DNA from: Dyella solisilvae
Lineage (GTDB): Bacteria; Pseudomonadota; Gammaproteobacteria; Xanthomonadales; Rhodanobacteraceae
DNA length: 64,000 bases
NCBI RefSeq assembly: GCF_003351225.1
Contig: NZ_QQSY01000001.1
Span: 810,124-874,123 of the forward strand
Direction: 5' to 3'
Of the stretch, positions 18,184 through 26,655 are shown one piece after another. Below the pieces are notes generated by a model. It saw only the letters and a list, made by a program, of their open reading frames with translations. It ran no database searches and was not told where the DNA came from. Within the stretch, counting starts at the first letter, position 1. Each line of letters opens with the position of its first letter. The translations under genes were made by a program, and so were the position numbers.

Positions 18184-18822
18184 ATGCCACACGCCGCCAG
18201 CGATCAGCAGTCCGAAGAGCCGCGCTTCGCCTCGCGCGGGCGCGCCTATGTCTATGTGCTGCCCTGCCGCGACGCCGACCTGCTCAAGGTAGGTTTCTCG
18301 CGCGACCCGATGCAGCGGCTCCACGACCTGCACCCGCGCTTCTTCGAATTCTTCGACCTCGGGCGCGGACTGCTGATCGAGGTCGACCTCGTGGCGCAGG
18401 CGCGACGCATCGAGCGGCACTTCCTCACTCGCTGGCCAGAGTGCCGCGCGCCGGCGCCGCTGGCGGTGCACGCCGCCGCGGGAGGGCGCACCGAGTGGTA
18501 TCGCGGCGTCGATGCCGAACTCACCGCCCTGGCGCGCGAGCTGGCTCGCGAGGAATCACTACCCCTGCATGAACCGCTGCGCGACTGGCTGGCCCGGCGG
18601 CTCGCCGATCGGGCCGGACTGCTCTACGACTGGAGCGAGCGGATGCTGGCCGAGGCATCGCTCGAACGCGAACACCACGGCGCGCCCGGCCCCTTCGAGC
18701 ATGCCCTGCTGGACACGCTCTCGCTGTGCGAAGCGGTCGGTCTGCCGCTGGAGCAACTGCTGCCAGCCAGCGTACTGGCGTGGCACAGGTTCGGGCCGCA
18801 TCGCCGGCTGTTTGAGCCGTAG
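18184..18822 (+). CDS. GIY-YIG-like (T5orf172/MUG113-type) domain protein
   Basis: This 212-residue protein opens with a GIY-YIG-like core: YVYVLPCRDADLLKVGFSRD, then MQRLHDLHPRFFEFF, then the VDLVAQARRIERHFLTRW helix and a terminal TEWYRG strand. This resembles the T5orf172 subgroup, in which GIY-YIG reads as YVY...KVG. The C-terminal half (about 115-212) is helical with no recognised domain. An in-frame ATG at 18136 would add 16 residues; neither start has a clear ribosome-binding site. A nuclease function is possible but unproven, since the domain also occurs in proteins of unknown activity. Confidence 0.7.
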   Translation: MPHAASDQQSEEPRFASRGRAYVYVLPCRDADLLKVGFSRDPMQRLHDLHPRFFEFFDLGRGLLIEVDLVAQARRIERHFLTRWPECRAPAPLAVHAAAGGRTEWYRGVDAELTALARELAREESLPLHEPLRDWLARRLADRAGLLYDWSERMLAEASLEREHHGAPGPFEHALLDTLSLCEAVGLPLEQLLPASVLAWHRFGPHRRLFEP

Positions 18823-19024
18823 CGTCAGCCTCGTCGAGCTTCGTCCCCACAAAAACCGCGGGATCGACCCATGTCGACCCCAGAATTGACGCCGGGCCCG
18901 GCGATTTTCATCCCTGCCAGCCGGCCCTTCGTCGCCGTCATCCCGTTTCCGTCGAAAAACGACACCCGGCCATGGATGGGCTGGGTATGCTCCGTCCGTC
19001 ACCGCCGATGCCTGGGGTCCTTTC

Positions 19025-20287
19025 GTGATCAAGAGCCTGTTCTTCGTTGCCCGTCTGGTCCTGGCGTGGTTCTTCGTGCTGTTGTTCGCGGCCATCGTGA
19101 TCTCCAACAGCCCGTTGTTCCGCCACCACAGCACCGGCGGCCTGTGGGTGCTGCTGGTGTTCCTGGCGCTGCTGATGGTCGCCACGGGCGCCATCTCGCA
19201 TCTGCGCCGCGTGCGCCTGATCGCCGGGCACCTGGACGAGGACACCTTGGGCAACCGCCAGCGCCGCCGCGTGGAAGTCCCGTTCGAGGCCGGCGAGGCG
19301 TTCGACCTGGTCGAGGCGGCCATCCGCGAACTGCCGCGTACCGAAGAGATCGAAGCCGCGCGCGACAGCCTGCAGATCCGCGCCAAGGTGCAACGCCCCC
19401 TGCCCTACGGAAACAGCCCGCTGGAGCGACTGAATCCGTCCACCTGGTTTGGCCATCTGCGCAACCAGATCTACGCCACGGTGACACCGGGCGACGGAAC
19501 CGGCAGCGTTACCCTGATCTGCGAACCGGAAGCCAGCGCATGGAGCGACTGGTTCCGCGTCGACGACGCCACCAACCTGGAGAATGCCGAAGCGATCACC
19601 CGCGCGATCACCCGCCGCGTGGCCGAGCGGCGCAGGCAGGAACAGCAGCGCGCGCAGCGCTCGGAGAGCGAGAAGGAACGCACCGTCGCTCGCCTCAACC
19701 TGCTGCACGCGCAGGTCGAGCCGCACTTTCTCTACAACACGCTGGCCAGCGCGCAATACCTGACTCGCAGCGATCCGGCGCTGGCCGACCAGATGCTCGG
19801 ACACCTGATCCACTACCTGCGCCACTCGCTGCCGCTCACCGACGATGCGTTGTCCACGCTGGGCGAGGAACTCGAACGCACCCGCGCCTACCTGGAGATC
19901 ATGAAGCTGCGCATGGGCTCGCGCCTGTCACTGCAGCTCGAAGTGCCCGACGCGCTGCGTTTACTGCCGCTGCCGCCGATGATGCTGCAGACGCTGGCGG
20001 AGAACGCGATCAAGCATGGACTGGAACCCAAGCCGGGTGGCGGCACGGTGTGGATCATCGCGCGTCGCGACGCCGACACCGTCGCCATTACGGTGGCCGA
20101 CAATGGTCGTGGCTTCAGCGACGCCACCGCCGGCACCGGCATCGGCCTCAAGAACGTGCGTGAACGCCTGCGCCTGATCTACGGCGCCAGCGCCTCGCTG
20201 TCGGTGGTGAGCAACGTGCCTGAAGGCGTGGCCAGCACCATCACCGTGCCGGCGCAATCGGCTGCAAGCAAGGAGGCCACGCCGTGA
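19025..20287 (+). CDS. LytS/YehU-type sensor histidine kinase
   Basis: This 420-residue protein has two N-terminal membrane helices (about 5-27 and 38-57) joined by a very short loop, a cytoplasmic linker, and a His_kinase domain with the phosphoacceptor His234 in QVEPHFLYNTLAS. The HATPase domain carries LAENAIKHGLEPK and DNGRGF. It starts with GTG at 19025 and has only a weak ribosome-binding site. A helical stretch rich in Gln/Arg/Glu (about 195-225) precedes the His and could form a coiled coil. It overlaps the response regulator gene (GTGA), so they are a pair. The short external loop suggests it senses a membrane or intracellular signal. Confidence 0.93.
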   Translation: MIKSLFFVARLVLAWFFVLLFAAIVISNSPLFRHHSTGGLWVLLVFLALLMVATGAISHLRRVRLIAGHLDEDTLGNRQRRRVEVPFEAGEAFDLVEAAIRELPRTEEIEAARDSLQIRAKVQRPLPYGNSPLERLNPSTWFGHLRNQIYATVTPGDGTGSVTLICEPEASAWSDWFRVDDATNLENAEAITRAITRRVAERRRQEQQRAQRSESEKERTVARLNLLHAQVEPHFLYNTLASAQYLTRSDPALADQMLGHLIHYLRHSLPLTDDALSTLGEELERTRAYLEIMKLRMGSRLSLQLEVPDALRLLPLPPMMLQTLAENAIKHGLEPKPGGGTVWIIARRDADTVAITVADNGRGFSDATAGTGIGLKNVRERLRLIYGASASLSVVSNVPEGVASTITVPAQSAASKEATP

Positions 20288-21048
20288 GCACCGCCATCAT
20301 CGCCGAGGACGAAGCCCTGCTGCGCGACGTGTTGCGCAAGCTGCTCGCGCAGGCCTGGCCGGAGCTGGAAATCCTTGCCGATTGCGAAGACGGCGCCAGC
20401 GCGCTGGAAGCGATCGCCGAGCAGCAGCCCGACGTGGCCTTTCTCGACATCCGCATGCCTGGCCTGAGCGGCCTGGAAGTGGCCGCCGCGGCCGCCGAAG
20501 CCAGCCCGGGCACCCGCGTGGTTTTCACCACCGCCTACGATCAATACGCCATCGACGCCTTCGAGCGCGGCGCCGTCGACTACCTGCTCAAGCCCATCGC
20601 GCCGGAGCGGCTCGCGGCGACGGTGCAGCGGCTCAAGGCGCGCATTGCGGCGCCGCCGGTCAATGCCGACGCGCTCGCGATGCTGTTCCGCGAACTGACG
20701 ACCGATCGCGGCCAGGGCGCGCCGGCGCTGACCTGGATCACCGCCAGCCACGGTCGCGAGACGCGCCTGATCATGGTGGACGACGTCGCCTACTTCCGCG
20801 CCGACAACAAATACACCGTGGCCATGACCGCCGAGGGCGAGGTGCTGCTGCGCACGCCGATCCGCGAACTGGCCAGTCGGCTCGACCCCGCCCTTTTCAA
20901 GCAGATCCATCGTTCAACCATCGTCAATCTCAAGGCCGTGGCCTCCGTCATTCGCGACGACACCGGCAAGGGCACGCTGCGCCTGAAACAGCGACCCGAA
21001 ACGCTGGTGGTGAGCCAGCCCTTCATGGCCTTGTTCCGCAACATGTGA
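20284..21048 (+). CDS. LytR/AlgR-family response regulator with LytTR DNA-binding domain
   Basis: This 254-residue regulator has a receiver domain at 1-120 (AIIAEDEALLRDVL acidic pocket, phosphoacceptor Asp55 in FLDIRMPGLSG, conserved Lys in DYLLKPI). A LytTR domain covers about 145-254 (VDDVAYFRADNKYTVAMT, FKQIHRSTIVNLKAV). The start is GTG within the overlap with the kinase gene. LytTR regulators usually control cell-envelope, virulence or peptide-response genes; targets are not evident here, though the lipoprotein gene 43 bp downstream is a candidate. Confidence 0.94.
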   Translation: MSTAIIAEDEALLRDVLRKLLAQAWPELEILADCEDGASALEAIAEQQPDVAFLDIRMPGLSGLEVAAAAAEASPGTRVVFTTAYDQYAIDAFERGAVDYLLKPIAPERLAATVQRLKARIAAPPVNADALAMLFRELTTDRGQGAPALTWITASHGRETRLIMVDDVAYFRADNKYTVAMTAEGEVLLRTPIRELASRLDPALFKQIHRSTIVNLKAVASVIRDDTGKGTLRLKQRPETLVVSQPFMALFRNM

Positions 21049-21091
21049 GGTTTCCTGCCCCGCCGCGCAGCGTTTTGCGCCAGAGGTCCCC

Positions 21092-21466
21092 ATGAGCAAG
21101 TTGATCGCTTTGTTCTACCTTTTGCTGTCTCTGGCCGGATGCGACCAGAGTCATACCGTAGTGACGCACTCGATCGTCGATGGCGTGGATGTCATCGACA
21201 GCCAGATCGAAGTCACCGGCAAGCTGGCCACCTTCCGCTGCCTGCGCAGCAACTCCGGCGAATGCCACTACACCGTGCTGCCCCAGCAGTGCGCCGCCAG
21301 CGGCAGTGCCTGCAGGCCGGCGCTCAGCAGCTTCAGCATGCGCGAAGGCAACTCCGTGATGATCACCGCCCTGCCGAAGGACTTCGCCAGCTGCGTCACC
21401 GCCGTCCCCTCCGCCGCCAGTGAATGCGCGCAACAGCTCGCCAGCGCGGTGCGGACCGCTCCATGA
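21092..21466 (+). CDS. Small lipoprotein of unknown function
   Basis: A 124-residue protein with a type II signal ending LSLAGC (Cys17). The mature part has five further Cys (for example in FRCLRSNSGECHYTVL and CAASGSACRPAL), which could form disulfides in the periplasm. AGAGGT precedes the ATG. It follows the LytS/LytTR pair by 43 bp in the same direction and may be co-transcribed. No family recognised. Confidence 0.75.
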   Translation: MSKLIALFYLLLSLAGCDQSHTVVTHSIVDGVDVIDSQIEVTGKLATFRCLRSNSGECHYTVLPQQCAASGSACRPALSSFSMREGNSVMITALPKDFASCVTAVPSAASECAQQLASAVRTAP

Positions 21467-21532
21467 CCTTTGGCCTCGCCGCCAGGCGCCATGCGTCGCT
21501 AGAATCAAGCTTCGTTGGTTGGGGAGCTTGCG

Positions 21533-22852
21533 ATGTGGTGGACGCAGTGGAAGGTTTGGACGGCCATGTTCGTGGCCGGATGCATGGCGGGCACACCCGC
21601 GTCCCGGGCTGCTCCGGCATCGAGCGACATCCTGCTGCTCCCCTCGCGCGTCTGGACGGCTGAAGGCGACACATCGCACACCGGCTGGGCCGTGCTGGTG
21701 CACAACGGGGCGATCACCGCGGTCGGCCCTGAAACGAGCATCCAGGCGCCCGCGGGAACCCAACGCGTGGCCCTGCCCGGCGCCACGCTCACGCCCGGCT
21801 TGATCGACCTCCACTCGCACGTGTTCCTGCATCCGTACAACGAGACGCTGTGGAACGACCAGGTCCTGAAGGAACCGCAGGACTACCGCACGCTTGAGGC
21901 CGCCGCGCATGCGCGCGCCACCCTGATGGCCGGCTTCACCACCCTGCGTGATCTCGGCACCGAAGGCGCCGGCTACGCCGACGTCTCGGTCAAGCGCGCC
22001 ATCGACGAAGGCATGATTCCCGGCCCTCGGCTGTTCATCGCCACCCGCGCCATTGTCGCCACCGCGAGCTACGGTCCCGGCCCGCGCGGCTTCCGTCCGG
22101 ACATGGAATTGCCCGGTGGCGCGCAGGAAGTCAGCGGCGTGGACGAAGCGATCCGCGCCACCCGCGAGCAGGCGGGCCACGGCGCGGACTGGATCAAGCT
22201 CTATGCCGACTACCGCGTAGGCGCCGACGGCAGCACGCAGCCGACGCTCTCGCTGGCCGAGATGAAGGCGATCGTGGACACCGCGCATCTTTCCGGTCGC
22301 CCGGTGGCGGCGCATGCGGCCAGCGACGAAGGCGTGCGGCTCGCAGTGGAAGCCGGCGTGGACAGCATCGAGCACGGCTACGGCGCCAGCGAGGCTACCT
22401 TCCGCCTGCTCAAGCAGCACGGCGTGGCGTACGAACCGACGCTCACGGCGGTCGAATCGACCGCGCAGTATTTCGAGCATTACGTGCCCGGCCAGAGCGA
22501 GCCGACCGCCCGCATGAAGGAAGCCGAGCGCGCCTTCCGCACCGCCCTGAAGCTCGGCGTCACCATCGGCAACGGCAGCGACGTGGGCGTGTTCACCCAT
22601 GGCGACAACTGGCGCGAGCCGGTCAACATGGTGCGCGACGGCATGACCCCACCACAGGCGTTGCACGCGGCCACCGACGTCGCGGCGCGCATACTGCGCC
22701 AACAGGACAAGTTCGGCCGCATCGCCCCGGGCCTGCGCGCGGACCTCGTCGCCTTCGAGGGCGATCCCGCTGCGCACATCGAAGATCTCAAGCATCCCGT
22801 CTTCGTCATGAAGGACGGCGCCATCTACCGTTCACCGCAAGCCACACCATGA
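21533..22852 (+). CDS. Secreted metal-dependent amidohydrolase
   Basis: A 439-residue amidohydrolase-superfamily enzyme exported by a signal peptide (AMFVAGCMAGTPASRAAPA). GLIDLHSHVFLHP gives the HxH metal ligands, AHAASDEGVRLAVEAGVD the conserved His and SIEHGYG the next, and IGNGSDVGVFTHG the Asp. The layout resembles imidazolonepropionase- and Xaa-Pro dipeptidase-type amidohydrolases. The ATG at 21533 has GGGGAG upstream and is preferred over a TTG 18 nt earlier. The stop overlaps the next gene (ATGA). The substrate is unknown; secretion suggests peptide or amide scavenging. Confidence 0.9.
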   Translation: MWWTQWKVWTAMFVAGCMAGTPASRAAPASSDILLLPSRVWTAEGDTSHTGWAVLVHNGAITAVGPETSIQAPAGTQRVALPGATLTPGLIDLHSHVFLHPYNETLWNDQVLKEPQDYRTLEAAAHARATLMAGFTTLRDLGTEGAGYADVSVKRAIDEGMIPGPRLFIATRAIVATASYGPGPRGFRPDMELPGGAQEVSGVDEAIRATREQAGHGADWIKLYADYRVGADGSTQPTLSLAEMKAIVDTAHLSGRPVAAHAASDEGVRLAVEAGVDSIEHGYGASEATFRLLKQHGVAYEPTLTAVESTAQYFEHYVPGQSEPTARMKEAERAFRTALKLGVTIGNGSDVGVFTHGDNWREPVNMVRDGMTPPQALHAATDVAARILRQQDKFGRIAPGLRADLVAFEGDPAAHIEDLKHPVFVMKDGAIYRSPQATP

Positions 22853-23334
22853 CCGACTTTCTGATCCGCCCCATTGAAGCCCGCGACAACGCCGCCATGG
22901 CCCGCATCATCCGCGCGGTGATGCCGGAATTCGGCGCCGACGGCCCCGGCTTCGCCATCCATGACGCCGAAGTGGACACCATGCACGAGGCCTATGCGCG
23001 CTCGCGCAGCGCCTATTTCGTGGTGGAACGCGACGGCGTGGTGCTCGGCGGCGGCGGCGTGGCGCCGCTGGAAGGCGGCGAGCCCGATGTATGCGAGCTG
23101 CGCAAGATGTATTTTCTGCCGGAAGCACGCGGCATTGGCGCCGGCAGCGCCATGATGTTGCGGTGCCTCGATGCCGCCCGCGCGCATGGCTTCAGCCGCT
23201 GCTACCTGGAAACGCTCACCGGCATGGACGCCGCGCAAACGCTGTATCGTCGACACGGGTTCACCACGCTCGCCGCTCCGCTGGGCGGCACCGGCCACTT
23301 CAGCTGCGACCAGTTCTATCTGCGCGAACTCTAG
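22849..23334 (+). CDS. GNAT-family N-acetyltransferase
   Basis: A 161-residue GNAT enzyme with LIRPIEARDNAAMARIIRAV at the N-terminus and the acetyl-CoA site CELRKMYFLPEARGIGAGSA, followed by ARAHGFSRCYLETLTGM. It starts inside the stop of the amidohydrolase gene and is separated by only 9 bp from the next gene. The acceptor substrate is unknown. Confidence 0.9.
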   Translation: MTDFLIRPIEARDNAAMARIIRAVMPEFGADGPGFAIHDAEVDTMHEAYARSRSAYFVVERDGVVLGGGGVAPLEGGEPDVCELRKMYFLPEARGIGAGSAMMLRCLDAARAHGFSRCYLETLTGMDAAQTLYRRHGFTTLAAPLGGTGHFSCDQFYLREL

Positions 23335-23343
23335 GAACACGCC

Positions 23344-23943
23344 ATGGGCCAGCATGATCCGCGCATCGATGCCTACATCGCCAAGGCGGCGCCGTTCGCC
23401 CAGCCGATCCTGGAACATCTGCGTGCGCTGGTGCATGCGACCTGCCCGGAGGTGCAGGAAGGCGTGAAATGGAGCATGCCGTTCTTCAGCTACCGCGGCG
23501 CCCCCATGTGCTCGATGGCCGCCTTCAAGCAACATTGCGCGTTCGGCTTCTGGCTGCACAAGGAAGTGCTCGGCGAGGTCGAGCAGGATGGCATGGGACA
23601 GCTCGGCAAACTCGCCTCGCTCAAGGACCTGCCGTCAAAGCGCGAGCTGACCGCCCACATCCGCAAGGCGATGGCGCTCAACGACGCTGGCGTCAAGGTC
23701 AAGCGGGCCAAGCCAGCCGCGCAGGCGCCGAGCATGCCTGACGACGTCGCCGCCCTGCTCGCGCAGAAGAAGCACGCGGCCGCACGCAAGCACTACGAGG
23801 CGTTTCCGCCCGGAGCCCAGCGCGAATACGTGGCCTGGATCAACGAGGCCAAGACCGACGCCACCCGCCAGAAACGCATCGCCACCACGCTGGAGTGGCT
23901 GGCCGAAGGCAAGCGGCGCAACTGGAAGTACGAATCATGCTGA
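23344..23943 (+). CDS. YdeI/OmpD-associated (DUF1801) family protein
   Basis: This 199-residue protein has an N-terminal DUF1801 module (ILEHLRALVHATCPEVQEG, VKWSMPFFSYRGAPMCSMAA). A basic linker follows, then a C-terminal YdeI-like helical segment (AFPPGAQREYVAWINEAKTD, RIATTLEWLAEGKRRNWKY). The family is widespread and small; no enzyme activity is established. It lies in a run of acetyltransferase genes and its end overlaps the next start by 7 nt. Confidence 0.88.
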   Translation: MGQHDPRIDAYIAKAAPFAQPILEHLRALVHATCPEVQEGVKWSMPFFSYRGAPMCSMAAFKQHCAFGFWLHKEVLGEVEQDGMGQLGKLASLKDLPSKRELTAHIRKAMALNDAGVKVKRAKPAAQAPSMPDDVAALLAQKKHAAARKHYEAFPPGAQREYVAWINEAKTDATRQKRIATTLEWLAEGKRRNWKYESC

Positions 23944-24404
23944 ACGCGCCCGCGCTGCATTTCGCCGTCGATGATCCGGCCTCGCCGGAGGTTGCCCCGC
24001 TGATCAGGCAATTGGACGGCTATCTGGCCGAACTCTATCCCACCGGGAACATCCGCCCGATCGCGGTGGAAGAACTGAAACAGGCCAACGTCACCTTCCT
24101 CACCGCGCGGGTGGACGGAACCCCGGTCGCCTGTGGCGCCTGCGTCTGGCACGCGGATTACGTCGAGATCAAGCGCATGTACGTGCTGCCGGCCTGTCGC
24201 GGACTGGGCCTTGGCAAGCAATTGCTGGAGGCCCTCGAGGCCGAGGTGCAGCGAGGCGGCGGCAAGCGGGTCCGGCTGGAGACCGGCACAGCCCAGGCCG
24301 AGGCGCTGGAGCTGTACGAGCGCGCCGGTTATCGTCGCTGCCCGCCGTTCGGCGAACATCACGCCAACCCCCGCAGCATCTGCATGGAGAAGTCGCTCGC
24401 ATGA
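23937..24404 (+). CDS. GNAT-family N-acetyltransferase
   Basis: A 155-residue GNAT protein with YVEIKRMYVLPACRGLGLGK as the acetyl-CoA site and RLETGTAQAEALELYERAGY as the C-terminal strand-helix, a pattern shared with Xanthomonadales GNATs of unknown substrate. It overlaps the genes on both sides, with the last 7 nt of the YdeI-type gene before it and an ATGA junction after it. Confidence 0.9.
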   Translation: MLNAPALHFAVDDPASPEVAPLIRQLDGYLAELYPTGNIRPIAVEELKQANVTFLTARVDGTPVACGACVWHADYVEIKRMYVLPACRGLGLGKQLLEALEAEVQRGGGKRVRLETGTAQAEALELYERAGYRRCPPFGEHHANPRSICMEKSLA

Positions 24405-24976
24405 TCCGCATCGCCCGTGGCGACGACGCTGCCGCCTTCCACGAGATCTACACCCCTTCGGTGCTGCACGGCGCGGAAACCTTCGAGACCGAACTGCCCG
24501 GCGTGGCCGCCATGCGCCAGCGGGTGGAAACCCGGTTGCAGCACTATCCGTGGCTGGTCTGGGAGGAGGACGGCCGCGTACTGGCCTATGCCTACGCCAG
24601 CCGCTTCCGCGAACGTGCGGCCTACGACTGGATCGCCGAGACGTCGATCTACGTGCACCCCGATGCACGACGTCGTGGCGTCGCCCGCCGGCTGTACGTC
24701 GTGCTGCTTGAATCAATGACCCTGCAAGGCCTTAACCAGGCGGTGGGCGTGATCACCCTGCCCGGCGAGGGCAGCGTGCCGATGCACGAGGCCATGGGCT
24801 TCGCCCCCGCCGGGGTATGGCGCAGCTCCGGCTACAAGCTGGGCCGCTGGTGGGACGTGGGCGTCTGGCAGAAGGAGCTGCAGCCGCCGACCACGCCACC
24901 CACGCCGGTGATCCCGTTTGCCGCCTTGCGCGAGGACGCGGCCTGGGCCGCGTTCCTGCAGCGGGTCAACCGCTGA
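24401..24976 (+). CDS. GNAT acetyltransferase, phosphinothricin acetyltransferase-like
   Basis: A 191-residue GNAT enzyme with the Pat-type pattern: EIYTPSVLHGAETFETELP, WLVWEEDGRVLAYAYASRFR, AETSIYVHPDARRRGVARRL as the acetyl-CoA loop, and the GFAPAGVWRSSGYKLGRWWD tail typical of phosphinothricin and methionine-sulfone acetyltransferases. The final 30 residues are an extra Pro-rich extension. It is the last gene of the run and converges on the TpsB gene with a 6-bp gap and no obvious terminator. Confidence 0.9.
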   Translation: MIRIARGDDAAAFHEIYTPSVLHGAETFETELPGVAAMRQRVETRLQHYPWLVWEEDGRVLAYAYASRFRERAAYDWIAETSIYVHPDARRRGVARRLYVVLLESMTLQGLNQAVGVITLPGEGSVPMHEAMGFAPAGVWRSSGYKLGRWWDVGVWQKELQPPTTPPTPVIPFAALREDAAWAAFLQRVNR

Positions 24977-24982
24977 CCGCGC

Positions 24983-26647
24983 TCAGTCGAAGTGCGCGGT
25001 CAGGCGGAAGTCGAAGCGCACGCTATCCTGGTCGGGAGTCACTGTGTCGAACGGCTTGGCTACATCGGCCGAGGCGGTGAACCAGCGGTAGGAGTAACTG
25101 CCGCCCAAGCCCGCGCCGCTGATCTGCTGGTTGCCGGGGAAAGAGGACGACACTTGGCCATGATCGACAAAGCCGAACAGGTCCAGCCGCTCGCCGATGG
25201 AGCGATGCAACTCGAGATCCGCGTAGTAGCCACGGGCGCCCGATAGCACGCCACGCTCGTAGCCGCGCACGCTGCCCGGGCCGCCGATCTGGAACAGGTT
25301 GGCCGAGGGCAGGTTGTCGGTGGCACTGAACTGCCAACCGAGGTCGGCGCGCACGGCCCAGCGCGATTGCCACAGCCGCTGGATGAAGTAGGCGCTTCCC
25401 GGGGCGATGGTGAAGTCGGACTTGCCCAGCAGCGGCTCGTCGGAACGTATCCGCGTCACCAACTGGGTAGCGCCCCAGCGCTGGCCGTCGGACTGATGGG
25501 CCAGGCTGGCTCCCAGGGTCCAGGCGTTGGTGCGCGTGTCGGCGATGTTCTGGCTGCTGATATGCGTGTTGGAGTCGGTGATGGAATACGAGCCGATGCC
25601 GCTGAACAGCCAGCTCAGGGTCGCGATCAACGGCTGGTTGTAGTTGAGCGAGGTGACCGACGAGGCGCCCTGGATGTCGATATTGCGGAAGGCCTGGTTG
25701 ATCACGTTGATCTGGCTGTGCGAGTAGCTGATGCCCAGGCGCCCGTTGTTCGGGAACAACGGCACCGAATACGACACCGCGCCATCGTTGGCGCCGCTGG
25801 AGTGCGCCACGTTGCCGTCGAGCATGTCGTCGATGCCAAACAGGCTGTACAGGTGCCCTTGCAGGCCGACCCGGTTGCGCCCCGTGCTGTCCACGCCACC
25901 GTTGTCGACAAAGGCATCCAGCGCCCAGCGGCTTGGTTCCTGCACGTCTAGCTGGACGTCGGTGAGCCCGCGCGAGGCGCCCGGCGCCAGCACCGCCTGC
26001 GCCTGCAGGTCGCTGGTGCGGTTGAGCGTGACCAGGTGGTCACGCAGCTGCTCTGCGTCGACTACCTCGCCCTCCTTCAGGTCCAGGCGCTTGGCCAGGT
26101 AGTGGTCACTGACATGCCGCTTGCCCTTGATGGCCACCTTACCCAGGCGCCCTTCAACCAGCTCCACGTGCACCACGCCATCGACCACCGGCTGGTTCTT
26201 CAAGAACGCGCGCGCCGTGGTGATCTTGCGCGCGCGATACAGGTTGTTCACCGCATCGAGCATCTGCGCGAGCTCGGCGCCATCGACCTCCCTGCCCTCG
26301 TACGGCTTGACCGCCGCCGACAGGTCCGCCGGCTTGAGCAGGGCCGAGGGCGTGAACTCGACGCGCTTGAGCACGAAGCGCGTGGTCGCGTGGGCCTTGG
26401 CCGCCCCCGCCGCCGGTGCGGCCGGCTGCTGCAGCGGATCTGTCTGCGGCGCTGGCGGTGGCGTCTGCTGTTGCTGGTAATAGCGCTGCTGGCGCTGGGC
26501 GTCGTTCTGCAACGTGCTGGGCGTTACCTGCGACTGCGTCTGTGCCTGAACCGGCGTTACGGCAAGGACGCCACTTCCACATCCTGCCGCCAGCGCCGCA
26601 CTCATCACCACGCGGCGCCACGGCGCCGCTCCCCTGTATCCCTGCAT
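24983..26647 (-). CDS. TpsB outer-membrane transporter (ShlB/FhaC/HecB family)
   Basis: This 554-residue protein exports the TpsA encoded just upstream. A signal peptide ends near residue 35 (TPVQAQ). A Gln/Pro-rich helical plug region (about 36-85) leads into a POTRA domain (VLKRVEFTPSALL, LNNLYRAR-like VNNLYRARKITTARAFL, VHVELVEGRLGKVAIKG). The 16-strand barrel follows from about 240; IGGPGSVRGYERGVLSG is the conserved loop-6 VRGY motif. The ATG at 26647 has GAGTGAGG upstream and lies 8 nt after the TpsA stop; a longer in-frame start inside the TpsA gene is unlikely. The C-terminal residue is Asp after Phe, unlike the usual terminal Phe. Confidence 0.95.
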   Translation of the reverse strand: MQGYRGAAPWRRVVMSAALAAGCGSGVLAVTPVQAQTQSQVTPSTLQNDAQRQQRYYQQQQTPPPAPQTDPLQQPAAPAAGAAKAHATTRFVLKRVEFTPSALLKPADLSAAVKPYEGREVDGAELAQMLDAVNNLYRARKITTARAFLKNQPVVDGVVHVELVEGRLGKVAIKGKRHVSDHYLAKRLDLKEGEVVDAEQLRDHLVTLNRTSDLQAQAVLAPGASRGLTDVQLDVQEPSRWALDAFVDNGGVDSTGRNRVGLQGHLYSLFGIDDMLDGNVAHSSGANDGAVSYSVPLFPNNGRLGISYSHSQINVINQAFRNIDIQGASSVTSLNYNQPLIATLSWLFSGIGSYSITDSNTHISSQNIADTRTNAWTLGASLAHQSDGQRWGATQLVTRIRSDEPLLGKSDFTIAPGSAYFIQRLWQSRWAVRADLGWQFSATDNLPSANLFQIGGPGSVRGYERGVLSGARGYYADLELHRSIGERLDLFGFVDHGQVSSSFPGNQQISGAGLGGSYSYRWFTASADVAKPFDTVTPDQDSVRFDFRLTAHFD

Positions 26648-26655
26648 GTATTGCC

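Noticed and set aside
18871-20163. A long plus-strand frame starting MSTPELTPGPAIF before the histidine kinase
   Set aside because: It runs through the kinase gene in another frame and becomes Arg-rich nonsense; the kinase frame from GTG 19025 has all expected motifs.
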